Position numbers and translations under genes: made by a program
Assembly (NCBI GenBank): GCA_016287035.1
Contig: JAEEVI010000036.1
Location: 1-6,724, forward strand
Direction: 5' to 3'
From: Bacillota bacterium
Lineage (GTDB): Bacteria > Bacillota > Clostridia > Peptostreptococcales > Anaerovoracaceae
DNA: 6,724 nucleotides
Shown here: positions 1 to 6,475 of the stretch, piece after piece
Position numbering within the stretch: position 1 is the first letter of the stretch
Layout: every line of letters begins with the position of its first letter
Notes under the pieces: generated by a model
Databases searched by the model: none
What the model was told of the DNA's origin: nothing
Seen by the model: the letters and a program-made list of their open reading frames with translations, nothing else

Positions 1-62
1 CGCAAGGCTCCGAAAGGCTTTTTGTGTATTTCGTTCCTTGAATCGAAATAAATGTCAGCCAT
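1..62 (-). CDS. Partial GH13-like alpha-glucan enzyme, N-terminus only
   Basis: An ATG at 62-60 on the minus strand overlaps the glgA stop codon (TAATG) and opens a frame with no stop to the window edge. Only 20 codons are present, beginning MADIYFDSRNEIHKKPFGAL. The pattern 'Y-x-DSR-(5-6)-K-PFGA' resembles the start of many clostridial GH13 amylases and pullulanases, which open with 'NS/DSR...SPFGAV' ahead of an N-terminal beta-sandwich domain; this comparison is from memory of the family. A GGGAG sequence inside the end of glgA, about 11 bases before the ATG, could serve as ribosome binding site, and the overlap implies translational coupling. In this operon it would be expected to degrade, debranch or remodel glycogen. 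The catalytic domain lies outside the window, so amylase, pullulanase or another GH13 activity cannot be told apart. The frame is well supported; the family call is moderate. Confidence 0.6.
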   Translation of the reverse strand, partial: MADIYFDSRNEIHKKPFGAL

Positions 63-1516
63 TATTTTAGAAGCTCCCTGTAAAGGCGCCTGTAAGCTCT
101 CGCCGAGCTGCGCCAGCTGAGATCGGTCGTCATCGCGTTCGTCTGCAGCTGCTTCCACGCCTTTTTGTTCGAATATGTCTTTACCGCCGTCTTTATGCAG
201 TCGAACAGCTCGCCCGCGTCGTAGTTCGCGAACGAGAAACCTGTCCCTTCGCCCGTATATTTGTTGTACGGAACGACGCTGTCCTTAAGGCCGCCTGTCT
301 CGCGCACGATCGGCAGCGCTCCGTAGCGCATCGCCATCATCTGCGTGAGGCCGCAGGGCTCGAAGCGCGAGGGGACGAGCAGCATGTCAGCTCCGCCGTA
401 GAACAGGCGCGAAAGTGCAGGGTCGAACTTTATTACGGCCGCCATCTTTTCGGGATGCGCCGCGGCGCATCCGCGGAACGCGTCCTCGTAGGCTCTGTCG
501 CCGACGCCCAGGACCGCGAGCTGCAGCTTTTCCTCCATGAGGCGCGGCAGGATCGCCTTGAGCAGGTCGAGGCCTTTCTGCTCCGTAAGCCTGCTGATCA
601 TGACGATGAGAGGTATCTTGGGATCGTATGAGAATCCGAGCTCCGCGCAGAGAGCCTTCTTGTTAGCGGTCCTCTTCGCTATCGAATCCGCGTCGTAGCA
701 GGCGGGAAGGGCGGGGTCGTTCTTCGGATCGTACAGCTTGTAATCGATGCCGTTGAGGATCCCGCGCAGGACTCCGCGCCGTTCGCGGAACAGCCAGTCG
801 AGCCCCTCGCCGTAGTAGGGCGTGCAGATCTCGCCGGCGTAGCTCGGGCTGACGGTCGTTATAACGTCGCTGTATCTGACCGCGGCCTGCATGTAGTTTA
901 TCGAATCCCCGGCAGATCTGAGCTGCCGCTCGGCGGGCGTGTCGGAAAGGCCGAGCACGTCCGGAAGCAGGAATTCGTTGTATATGCCCTGGAATTTGAG
1001 GTTGTGGATCGTAAATACGGTCTTCGCGTTCTTCAGCTTTCTGCATTTCATATACTGCTCGCGCAGGAACACGGGCGCCATCGCTGTGTGCCAGTCGTTG
1101 CAGTGGATTATGTCGGGCGAAAAGCCGTCGATGTGCAGCGCGCTCTCGAGCAGGGCCTTTGAGAAGAACGCCATGCGCTCGCCGTCGTCCGCCTCTCCGT
1201 ACGCCTGCTGACGCGCGAAGTAGAACTCGTTGTCTATGAAATAAAGATCGAGCCCGCCTCTCCTCATGTGGAAAAGGCCGCAGTAGAGCCTGCGCCACGC
1301 GAGCTTCACCTCGAAGCTGCACAGGAAGCGCATCTTTTTCTTGTACTCGTCGGGTATCTGGGCGAGCTTGGGCATTATTACCCTGATGTCGAAAGAGTCG
1401 GTCGATATGTATCCGGGAAGGGAGCCCGCGACGTCTCCGAGACCGCCGCTCTTAAAGAACGGATCGACCTCGAACGACGCGAACAGCACCCTGACCGCAT
1501 TTTCCTTTTTTGCCAA
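62..1516 (-). CDS. glgA: Glycogen synthase (ADP-glucose type, GT5)
   Basis: Cytoplasmic glycogen synthase, which transfers glucose from ADP-glucose to the non-reducing end of an alpha-1,4-glucan. At 484 aa it is close to the usual 475-490 aa of the bacterial family. Visible motifs: the N-terminal ADP-glucose loop KSGGLGDV (residues 22-29), HCNDWH (138-143), HNLKFQG (171-177), the phosphate-binding SRLTEQKG (308-315, R309 and K314), and the GT-B signature SRFEPCGLTQ (383-392) with the conserved acidic residue E386, followed by RETGGLKDSV. The C-terminus has the typical 'LSW..SA..YRRLYRELL' ending. The start is a TTG at 1516-1514; no in-frame ATG precedes the KSGGLGDV motif, and GAAAGG (1525-1530) lies 8 bases upstream. 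It follows glgD by 16 bases, and its TAA shares a base with the next ATG. All key motifs are intact, so it is expected to be active. Confidence 0.97.
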   Translation of the reverse strand: MAKKENAVRVLFASFEVDPFFKSGGLGDVAGSLPGYISTDSFDIRVIMPKLAQIPDEYKKKMRFLCSFEVKLAWRRLYCGLFHMRRGGLDLYFIDNEFYFARQQAYGEADDGERMAFFSKALLESALHIDGFSPDIIHCNDWHTAMAPVFLREQYMKCRKLKNAKTVFTIHNLKFQGIYNEFLLPDVLGLSDTPAERQLRSAGDSINYMQAAVRYSDVITTVSPSYAGEICTPYYGEGLDWLFRERRGVLRGILNGIDYKLYDPKNDPALPACYDADSIAKRTANKKALCAELGFSYDPKIPLIVMISRLTEQKGLDLLKAILPRLMEEKLQLAVLGVGDRAYEDAFRGCAAAHPEKMAAVIKFDPALSRLFYGGADMLLVPSRFEPCGLTQMMAMRYGALPIVRETGGLKDSVVPYNKYTGEGTGFSFANYDAGELFDCIKTAVKTYSNKKAWKQLQTNAMTTDLSWRSSARAYRRLYRELLK

Positions 1517-1524
1517 TTCGTATG

Positions 1525-1530
1525 CCTTTC
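1525..1530 (-). promoter_or_regulatory. Ribosome binding site of glgA
   Basis: GAAAGG on the minus strand sits 8 bases before the TTG at 1516. It overlaps no coding sequence, lying in the 16-base glgD-glgA gap, and it is the main support for accepting TTG as the glgA start. Confidence 0.6.
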
Positions 1531-1532
1531 GT

Positions 1533-2633
1533 TTAAAGCTTCCGGTTCTTTCCGAAGATTATCGGCTCCTCGTCCGTTCCGGAGACTCTTACCTTTTCTC
1601 CGATATACGCGTATTTGTCGCATATCGCGTTCGATATGACGGCGCCTTCAGCTATGACGCTGCGCGACATTATTATGCTGTTGCGCACCACCGCGCCCGG
1701 CTTTATGCGCGTCGTCCTGAATATGATGCTGTTCTCGACGGTGCCCTCGATTATGCAGCCCGCGGCGATCAGCGAATTCCTGACTCTCGCCGTGCTCCTG
1801 TATATCGTCGGCGGGACGTCCTGTATCTTCGTGATTATCGTCCTGTCCTGTCCGAAGAGTTCCTTCTGGATGTCCCTCTTCAGCAGATCCATGCTGACGC
1901 GCATGTAGTCCTTGGAGCTGTCGACCATGCCAACGTATCCGTCGAATACGTACTTGTTGACGTCGAGCTTGCTCTCGTTGCGGATCAGGAGCTCGGTCAG
2001 GTCCATGTTGTCGAGCGAAGAGTACCAGCTGAGCAGGTCGAGCAGGAACTTTCTGTCGATTATGAAGCTGTTCGTGAAGTACCAGCCCTCGCCGGACGCG
2101 TGCGTGCGGATCTCTCCCGGCTTTCCGTCCTTGTCGTCGAAGAACAGGCCCCAGCGGCCGTCGCGGTTCGCGCATTTCGCGCATATGAGCGTGACTCGCT
2201 TTCCGCTCGCCTCGTGGTCGGCGATGATCTTCCTGTAGTCGATATTCCAGACGACGCTGCTGTCGGCGAAGACGACGTAGTCCGTCTTTTCCCTCGTGAG
2301 AATGTTCACGTTGCGCTTGATGTCCTTGAGTATGAATCTGCTCTTGGGCATGCGCACGCCGTAGACCGTGCCGGGAAGTATGAACATGCCTCCGCTCTTG
2401 CGGGCGAGGCCCCAGCATCTGCCCGAGCCTATGTGGTCCATGAGGGAGCGATAGTAATAGGACGTGATGACGCCGACCGTCGTGATCCCGGAGTTGACCA
2501 TGTTGGAGAGCGCGAAGTCGATCAGCCTGTATCTGCCTCCGAAGGGGACTGACGCGATGCTTCTCTTATCGGTTATCTCGCCGAAATCGTCGTTGAAATA
2601 GTTCGTGGAAACTATGCCTATCGCGTTGGTCAT
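1533..2633 (-). CDS. glgD: GlgD, regulatory-type subunit of ADP-glucose pyrophosphorylase
   Basis: A 366-aa relative of GlgC with the nucleotidyltransferase fold: VPFGGRYRLIDFALSN at 29-44 matches the same stretch in the neighbouring GlgC, and the C-terminal third (about 270-355) has the short repeats of a left-handed beta-helix ('NSLIAAGCIIEGTVENSII'). The nucleotide-binding glycine loop is missing: where GlgC has AGGQGSRL, GlgD reads STNYFNDDF (9-17). The catalytic-site LSGDHLY of GlgC is replaced by VFADSSV (121-127), and the glucose-1-phosphate motif SEKP has no clear counterpart. In Bacillota, GlgD proteins of this type are known to pair with GlgC and raise its activity while having little or none themselves. 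The gene lies 14 bases after glgC. The start is ATG at 2633 with a strong ribosome site AAGGAGG 9 bases upstream, which overlaps the glgC stop. Confidence 0.95.
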   Translation of the reverse strand: MTNAIGIVSTNYFNDDFGEITDKRSIASVPFGGRYRLIDFALSNMVNSGITTVGVITSYYYRSLMDHIGSGRCWGLARKSGGMFILPGTVYGVRMPKSRFILKDIKRNVNILTREKTDYVVFADSSVVWNIDYRKIIADHEASGKRVTLICAKCANRDGRWGLFFDDKDGKPGEIRTHASGEGWYFTNSFIIDRKFLLDLLSWYSSLDNMDLTELLIRNESKLDVNKYVFDGYVGMVDSSKDYMRVSMDLLKRDIQKELFGQDRTIITKIQDVPPTIYRSTARVRNSLIAAGCIIEGTVENSIIFRTTRIKPGAVVRNSIIMSRSVIAEGAVISNAICDKYAYIGEKVRVSGTDEEPIIFGKNRKL

Positions 2634-2642
2634 TTTTCCGTC

Positions 2643-2649
2643 CCTCCTT
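2643..2649 (-). promoter_or_regulatory. Ribosome binding site of glgD, overlapping the glgC stop
   Basis: AAGGAGG, a near-perfect Shine-Dalgarno sequence on the minus strand, 9 bases before the glgD ATG. Its first two As belong to the TAA stop of glgC, so a ribosome finishing glgC sits on the glgD initiation site. This favours coupled, balanced synthesis of the two subunits. Confidence 0.8.
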
Positions 2650-3784
2650 ACATTCCGGCGGCAAAGGGACTGTCGGCCCCTATGACGCTTATCTCCGATC
2701 CGCTGCCGATGACGCTGCCTTCTTTCAGCGCCACGTCCTCGTTGAGTATCGTCCGCTCAAGTCTGCAGCCCTTTGCGACCCTGGAGTTCGGCAGCAGGAT
2801 TGAATCCTTTACGACCGCGCCTTCCTCGATAATCGCTCCAAGACCGATTATCGAGTTCTCCGCCGTCCCGTCGACGACGCAGCCGTTGCTGACGATGCTT
2901 CCGCGCACGTCGCCGTCGGGCCCTATGATGTGCGGCGGGTACATGTTGGAGTTGGAGTATATCTTCATCTTGCTCTCGAAGACGTTGAACTCCGTGTCTC
3001 CGCGAAGGAGCTCCATCTGCGCGCTGTAATAGCTGTCGATCGTTCCCACGTCCTTCCAGTAGCCGGAGAACCTGTAGGCGAACAGCTTCTTTCCCTCGGC
3101 GAGCAGCCTGGGGATTATGTTCTTTCCGAAATCCTTGTCCGAGTTCGGGTCGTCGTGGTCTTCGAGCAGGGCGGCGCGCAGCACCGGCCAGCTGAAGATG
3201 TATATGCCCATGGACGCGAGGTTGCTGTCCGGCTCTTTTGGCTTTTCCGAGAATTTGACGATCGCGTCGTTCTCTCCGGTCGTCATTATGCCGAAGCGGC
3301 TGGCCTCCTCGATGGGCACTTCCATTACGGAGACCGTGAGGTCCGCGCCTTTTTTCTTGTGCGCGTCGAGCATGAGGTTGTAGTTCATGCTGTAGAGGTG
3401 GTCGCCCGAGAGGATCAGCACGTAGTCCGGCGAATAGAAATCGACGAAATCTATGTTGTGGTAGATCGAATCGGCCGTTCCCAGATACCACGATCCGCCT
3501 TCCTGAGTGGCGTAGGGCGGAAGGACGTGCACGCCTCCGTCGAACGTGTCGAGATCCCAGGATCTGCCCGTTTCAAGATACTTGTTGAGGGCCATAGGCC
3601 TGTACTGCGTGAGCACGCCGACGGTGTCTATGCCGGAGTTCGCGCAGTTTGAAAGGCTGAAGTCGATTATCCTGTATTTGCCTCCAAAAGAGACGGCAGG
3701 CTTGGCGTTGAACTGGGTGAGAGTGCCCAGTCTGCTTCCCTGTCCTCCCGCGAGCAGCATCGCTATGCATTCTTTCTTGCTCAT
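2648..3784 (-). CDS. glgC: Glucose-1-phosphate adenylyltransferase, catalytic subunit
   Basis: Makes ADP-glucose and pyrophosphate from ATP and glucose-1-phosphate, the committed step of bacterial glycogen synthesis. Counting from the ATG at 3784 (378 aa), the motifs are: glycine loop GGQGSRL (13-19), NAKPAV (26-31) with the lysine that in E. coli contributes to the activator site, WYLGTADSIYHNID (99-112), LSGDHLY with catalytic aspartate D128, SEKP with the glucose-1-phosphate lysine K181, and GYWKDVGT (241-248). The C-terminal part, from about 280, is a left-handed beta-helix with hexapeptide-like repeats. The frame also has a TTG at 3790, but GGGAGG (3791-3796) abuts that TTG and is 6 bases from the ATG, so the ATG is chosen. 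The gene stands between glgP (69-base gap) and glgD (14-base gap). All catalytic motifs are present, so this should be the active subunit of a GlgC-GlgD enzyme. Confidence 0.97.
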   Translation of the reverse strand: MSKKECIAMLLAGGQGSRLGTLTQFNAKPAVSFGGKYRIIDFSLSNCANSGIDTVGVLTQYRPMALNKYLETGRSWDLDTFDGGVHVLPPYATQEGGSWYLGTADSIYHNIDFVDFYSPDYVLILSGDHLYSMNYNLMLDAHKKKGADLTVSVMEVPIEEASRFGIMTTGENDAIVKFSEKPKEPDSNLASMGIYIFSWPVLRAALLEDHDDPNSDKDFGKNIIPRLLAEGKKLFAYRFSGYWKDVGTIDSYYSAQMELLRGDTEFNVFESKMKIYSNSNMYPPHIIGPDGDVRGSIVSNGCVVDGTAENSIIGLGAIIEEGAVVKDSILLPNSRVAKGCRLERTILNEDVALKEGSVIGSGSEISVIGADSPFAAGM

Positions 3785-3790
3785 GGTCAA

Positions 3791-3796
3791 CCTCCC
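3791..3796 (-). promoter_or_regulatory. Ribosome binding site of glgC, decides the start
   Basis: GGGAGG on the minus strand, 6 bases before the ATG at 3784 and directly adjacent to an in-frame TTG at 3790. The spacing fits only the ATG. The first two Gs also form the end of a small hairpin (3795-3807). Confidence 0.75.
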
Positions 3797-3807
3797 GAAT
3801 TATTCGG
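3795..3807 (-). other. Small hairpin touching the glgC ribosome site
   Basis: On the minus-strand RNA, CCGAA, loop UAA, UUCGG form a 5-bp stem in the 69-base glgP-glgC gap, the longest gap in the operon. The 3' arm shares its last two Gs with the Shine-Dalgarno sequence. It has no following U-tract, so it is not a terminator. It may weakly mask translation of glgC or mark an RNA-processing point, or be chance, since stems this short are common. Confidence 0.35.
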
Positions 3808-3853
3808 CAACTTTAACGTACGGTTATTCTTTGCGGAACGGTGGAAGGAACGC

Positions 3854-6271
3854 CTATCTGCGGCTGACCTTCCAGATCTCCTTCGCGTATTCGTCTATGG
3901 TGCGGTCGCTGGAGAAGAAGTGAGACTTCGCGATGTTCACGAGGCACATCCTGTTCCAGGCGCTGCTGTCCTGATACGTCTGCGTCAGCTCTCTCCATGC
4001 CTTTCTGTAGGGTTCGAGATCCTTCAGCACGAAGTACTCGTCGTTGTATTGGAGCAGGGCGTCTCTGATATCCCAGAAGTTGCGGCCGCTCGCCGAGAAC
4101 GTTCCGTTCACGAGCTGGTCCATCATCCTCTTTATCGTGGGATCCCCGTCGCAGACCTGCTGCGAGCGGTAGGCGCCGGAGTGCGCGAGACCGGACGTTT
4201 CGTCCGCCGTGAGCCCGAATATCTTGATGTTCTCATCCCCGACGAGACCGTGTATCTCGACGTTCGCGCCGTCGAGAGTCCCCAGCGTGACAGCGCCGTT
4301 CATCATGAACTTCATGTTGCCGGTGCCGCTGGCTTCCTTGCCTGCTGTCGAGATTTGCTCGCTTATGTCGGCCGCCGGGTATATGAGCTGCGCGTTAGAA
4401 ACGCAGAAGTTCTCGATGAAGACGACTTTGATCCGCTCCCTTATGACGGGGTCGGAGTTTACGAGATCCGCGACGCTGCAGATGAACTTTATGACCTCTT
4501 TGGCGAAGGCGTATCCGGGCGCCGCCTTGCCCGAGAAGATGAAGGTCGCGGGCTTTACGTCGGCGTTCGGATCGTCCTTGAGCGTGTTGTATATGTCGAG
4601 TATCTTGAGGGCGTTGAGGAGCTGGCGCTTGTAGGCGTGGATCCTCTTGACCTGCACGTCGAACACCGACTGCGGGTCGACGGCGATGTGGGACGTCTTC
4701 GAGATGTAATCCACCAGGCGCTGCTTGTTCTCCGCCTTCGCGCGGGCGACGGCGTCCAGGAAGCCCGTATCCTCGCTGAACCTGAGAAGCTCTTCCATGC
4801 GCCCGGGCTCTCTCTTCCAGCTCTCGCCGAGGGCCTCGGTTATGAGGCCGGAGAGGGCGGGGTTGGACTGGATGAGGAACCTCCTGTGGCTTATGCCGTT
4901 CGTCTTGTTGCTGAATTTCGCCGGATCGAGCGCCGAGAACCCCCTGAAGAGATCCTCGGCTATTATTTTGCTGTGCAGCGCCGCCACGCCGTTGACGGAA
5001 TGCGAGCCGATAACGGAAAGCTGCGCCATGCGGACCTGATCGTCGGCCAGTATGGCCGTCTCGGTCGACAGCTGATGCCAGTCGTCTCTGCCGCGGAGGC
5101 TGTCCTTCCAGCGCCTGTCGATCTCCTCGATTATCATGTATATCCTGGGCAGGAGCTCCTTGAGCATCTCCTGCGGCCAGCGCTCGAGCGCCTCGGGAAG
5201 TACCGTGTGGTTCGTGAAGGCGATCGTGTTCCTGGTGACCTCCCAGGCGTCGTCCCATTCCATCTTCTTTTCGTCCACGAGTATACGCATGAGCTCGGGG
5301 ACGCACAGCGCCGGATGCGTGTCGTTTATGTGCACCGCGACGTGATCCGCGAGCTCTCCCCACGCGTCGCTGCCGTAGCTCGCCTCGTAGGACTGAAGTA
5401 TCGAATTGAGTCCGGCGCAGCAGAGCAGGTACTCCTGTTTTAAGCGCAGTATCTTGCCCGTGTCGGAGTTGTCGTTGGGGTAGAGGATGCACGTTATCGC
5501 TTCCGTGCGGCTCTTCTCGCGCATGGCCATCGGGTAGTTGCCCTTGTTGAACGCCTCGAAGTCGACGGTCTCGTGAAGATTGCGCGCCTGCCAGAGGCGG
5601 AGGATATTCGTGTACCTTCCGTCGAAGCCGACGATCGGGACGTCGTACGGGACCGCGAGCACGACCTCTCCGTCCTTGTGTATGAAGCCGAGCTTTCCGT
5701 CGTTGAACGTCTTTTCTATCGTGCCGCCGAAGCGCACCTGCACGGCGCCGCTCGTCTTTACGGTCTCCCAGGGGTATCCGTTCTCGAGCCACGCGTCCGG
5801 CTCCTCGATCTGGTAGCCGCTGATTATGCGCTGGCGGAAGAGCCCGAAGCGGAATCTGAGACCCATTCCCATCCCCGGTATGCCCATGGCCGCCATGGAA
5901 TCCAGGAAGCACGCGGCGAGCCTCCCGAGCCCTCCGTTCCCGAGGCCGGGATCGCTCTCGACCTCGAGCAGGTCCGAAAGCTCGACGCCCATCTCGCGCA
6001 GGCCCTGCTCGACGACGTCCTTGCAGCCGAGGTTTATGAGATAATTCTCCAGCAGTTTTCCGATGAGGAATTCCATGGAGAAATAGTAGACCTTTTTAGG
6101 CTTTTCGATGCTGTTGCGCTTCGTCGTCTCCGCGAGGATCTCGGTGGCCCTGTAGCTTATAAGGCTTACGAGCGCTTCGTATCTTTCGAGATCGCTGCAT
6201 TCGTCCAGAGGCTTTGCGCAGCATTCGACGACCTCGTCGATGTATGCTTTTTTGAATTCTTCTTTTGTCAT
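3854..6271 (-). CDS. glgP: Glycogen/maltodextrin phosphorylase (GT35)
   Basis: Cytoplasmic, PLP-dependent phosphorylase that releases glucose-1-phosphate from alpha-1,4-glucan ends using inorganic phosphate. The 805 aa match the bacterial family length. Motifs: SDPGLGNGGLGRLAACFLDS (106-125), HINDTHP (314-320), KTNGISHRRFL (456-466), VKRIHAYKRQLLN (541-553), and the cofactor signature EASGTGNMKF (646-655) with the PLP lysine K654, followed by VTLGTLDGANVEI. It ends with the typical FFSSDRTI..YA..IW. The N-terminus lacks the long phosphorylation segment of animal enzymes, as usual in bacteria. The start is ATG at 6271 with AAGGA 7 bases upstream. As first gene of the operon it lies directly behind the leader, so any attenuation there would act on it first. 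Glycogen versus maltodextrin preference cannot be read from sequence, but the operon argues for glycogen. Confidence 0.97.
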   Translation of the reverse strand: MTKEEFKKAYIDEVVECCAKPLDECSDLERYEALVSLISYRATEILAETTKRNSIEKPKKVYYFSMEFLIGKLLENYLINLGCKDVVEQGLREMGVELSDLLEVESDPGLGNGGLGRLAACFLDSMAAMGIPGMGMGLRFRFGLFRQRIISGYQIEEPDAWLENGYPWETVKTSGAVQVRFGGTIEKTFNDGKLGFIHKDGEVVLAVPYDVPIVGFDGRYTNILRLWQARNLHETVDFEAFNKGNYPMAMREKSRTEAITCILYPNDNSDTGKILRLKQEYLLCCAGLNSILQSYEASYGSDAWGELADHVAVHINDTHPALCVPELMRILVDEKKMEWDDAWEVTRNTIAFTNHTVLPEALERWPQEMLKELLPRIYMIIEEIDRRWKDSLRGRDDWHQLSTETAILADDQVRMAQLSVIGSHSVNGVAALHSKIIAEDLFRGFSALDPAKFSNKTNGISHRRFLIQSNPALSGLITEALGESWKREPGRMEELLRFSEDTGFLDAVARAKAENKQRLVDYISKTSHIAVDPQSVFDVQVKRIHAYKRQLLNALKILDIYNTLKDDPNADVKPATFIFSGKAAPGYAFAKEVIKFICSVADLVNSDPVIRERIKVVFIENFCVSNAQLIYPAADISEQISTAGKEASGTGNMKFMMNGAVTLGTLDGANVEIHGLVGDENIKIFGLTADETSGLAHSGAYRSQQVCDGDPTIKRMMDQLVNGTFSASGRNFWDIRDALLQYNDEYFVLKDLEPYRKAWRELTQTYQDSSAWNRMCLVNIAKSHFFSSDRTIDEYAKEIWKVSRR

Positions 6272-6278
6272 AAAACGT

Positions 6279-6283
6279 TCCTT
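6279..6283 (-). promoter_or_regulatory. Ribosome binding site of glgP
   Basis: AAGGA on the minus strand, 7 bases before the glgP ATG, preceded by a run of Us and so probably unstructured and accessible. Confidence 0.7.
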
Positions 6284-6328
6284 AAAAAATGAATGGCGGT
6301 CCTTCCCGCAAGGGGGAGGGATTGAAAA

Positions 6329-6355
6329 AGGACATACCTATAATGGGTATGTCCT
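6329..6355 (-). terminator. Terminator-like hairpin in the glg leader (candidate attenuator)
   Basis: On the minus-strand RNA, AGGACAUACC (6355-6346) and GGUAUGUCCU (6338-6329) pair perfectly over 10 bp around a 7-base loop, followed at once by UUUUC (five consecutive Us counting the last stem base). The opposite strand has no T-tract after the stem, so it acts leftward if it acts at all. Because it sits upstream of glgP and downstream of the predicted glg promoter, it would cut off the operon transcript unless prevented. The U-tract is short, so termination may be partial, or the stem may only stabilise the message. Confidence 0.55.
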
Positions 6356-6418
6356 GCAAAGGACGCGGATAAGCGACTGGTATCTCATTAAGTTGTTTAC
6401 TGCTAAAGGAATATCCAT
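6338..6418 (-). CDS. Possible 26-codon leader ORF ending in the attenuator hairpin
   Basis: Within the predicted leader, an ATG at 6418 opens 26 codons (beginning MDIPLAVNNLMRYQ) and stops with TAG at 6340-6338, across the loop and 3' arm of the 10-bp hairpin. A ribosome reaching this stop would block the hairpin. The ribosome binding site is poor: GGA is only a few bases from the ATG. There is no obvious run of a single regulatory codon, although NN and several Leu and Arg codons occur. An open frame this short can arise by chance, and the same stretch might instead be a folded RNA domain. Treat it as a candidate only. Confidence 0.2.
   Translation of the reverse strand: MDIPLAVNNLMRYQSLIRVLCRTYPL
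6351..6364 (-). promoter_or_regulatory. Candidate antiterminator stem
   Basis: GUCCU (6364-6360), tetraloop UUGC, AGGAC (6355-6351) form a 5-bp hairpin on the minus-strand RNA. Its 3' arm is the 5' arm of the downstream 10-bp terminator-like stem, so the two cannot form together. It is much weaker than the 10-bp stem and would need help, such as a bound ligand, protein or stalled ribosome, to win. Confidence 0.35.
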
Positions 6419-6446
6419 TTCCGCAACCACGATCTTTTTTGCAAGT

Positions 6447-6475
6447 AGTATACCACATACTGTCAAAACAAACAA
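6447..6475 (-). promoter_or_regulatory. Promoter of the glg operon (sigma-A type, extended -10)
   Basis: On the minus strand, TTGTTT (6475-6470) and TATACT (6452-6447) are 17 bases apart, and TGG directly before TATACT gives an extended -10. The predicted start is near 6440. The -35 is a moderate match, which suits a regulated promoter, and it lies within the inner copy of the repeat described at 6462-6495. A TTGACA at 6466-6461 is too close to this -10 to serve as its -35. Confidence 0.6.

Larger units (their letters stand above)
6272..6440 (-). promoter_or_regulatory. Long structured 5' leader of the glg operon
   Basis: The predicted start of transcription near 6440 leaves about 169 untranslated bases before glgP. 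In RNA order it holds a GCGGA/UCCGC pairing (6424-6420 with 6369-6365) that could close a domain of about 50 bases, a possible competing hairpin (6364-6351), a 10-bp hairpin followed by Us (6355-6329), and a C-rich stretch (about 6320-6312) before the glgP ribosome site. The arrangement (closed domain, alternative stem, terminator-like stem) is that of a transcription attenuator or riboswitch. I do not recognise the domain as any known riboswitch class. This leader, the two promoters, the repeat units (6462-6520) and a GC-rich hairpin (6547-6568) account for the 418-bp gap between glgP and hrcA; I see no convincing conventional gene in it. Confidence 0.5.

Noticed and set aside
10..25. GGCTTTTT at the left edge as an intrinsic terminator for a + strand gene ending left of the window
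   Set aside because: No matching inverted arm is visible within the window, and the minus strand here reads as a coherent protein start (GH13-like) coupled to glgA.
1341..2552. A 403-codon + strand open frame opposite glgD and the start of glgA
   Set aside because: Same cause: an antisense shadow spanning two real genes, of low-complexity composition and without a ribosome binding site logic.
3785..3853. An internal promoter in the 69-base glgP-glgC gap
   Set aside because: AATAAT-like sequence is present, but no acceptable -35 lies 16-18 bases upstream; read-through from the glgP promoter explains expression.
3920..5443. A 507-codon open frame on the + strand, opposite glgP
   Set aside because: It is a shadow of the GC-rich codon pattern of glgP. 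Its protein is Arg/Val/Glu-rich with no recognisable motif, while the glgP frame carries every family signature.
6301..6319. A second hairpin, CCUCCC against GGGAAGG, in the leader before the glgP ribosome site
   Set aside because: On the transcribed strand it contains a C-A mismatch in the middle of the stem and has a small loop; too weak to list as a feature.
6339..6344. A perfect TATAAT on the + strand
   Set aside because: It falls in the loop of the leader hairpin and has no -35 at a suitable distance (the nearest, TTGAAA at 6322-6327, is only 11 bases away) and no gene start close behind it before hrcA, which has its own strong promoter.
6461..6466. TTGACA on the minus strand as the -35 of the glg promoter
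   Set aside because: It is only 8 bases from TATACT. At 17 bases downstream it meets TGCAAA, a poor -10. TTGTTT with TATACT and the extended TG fits better.
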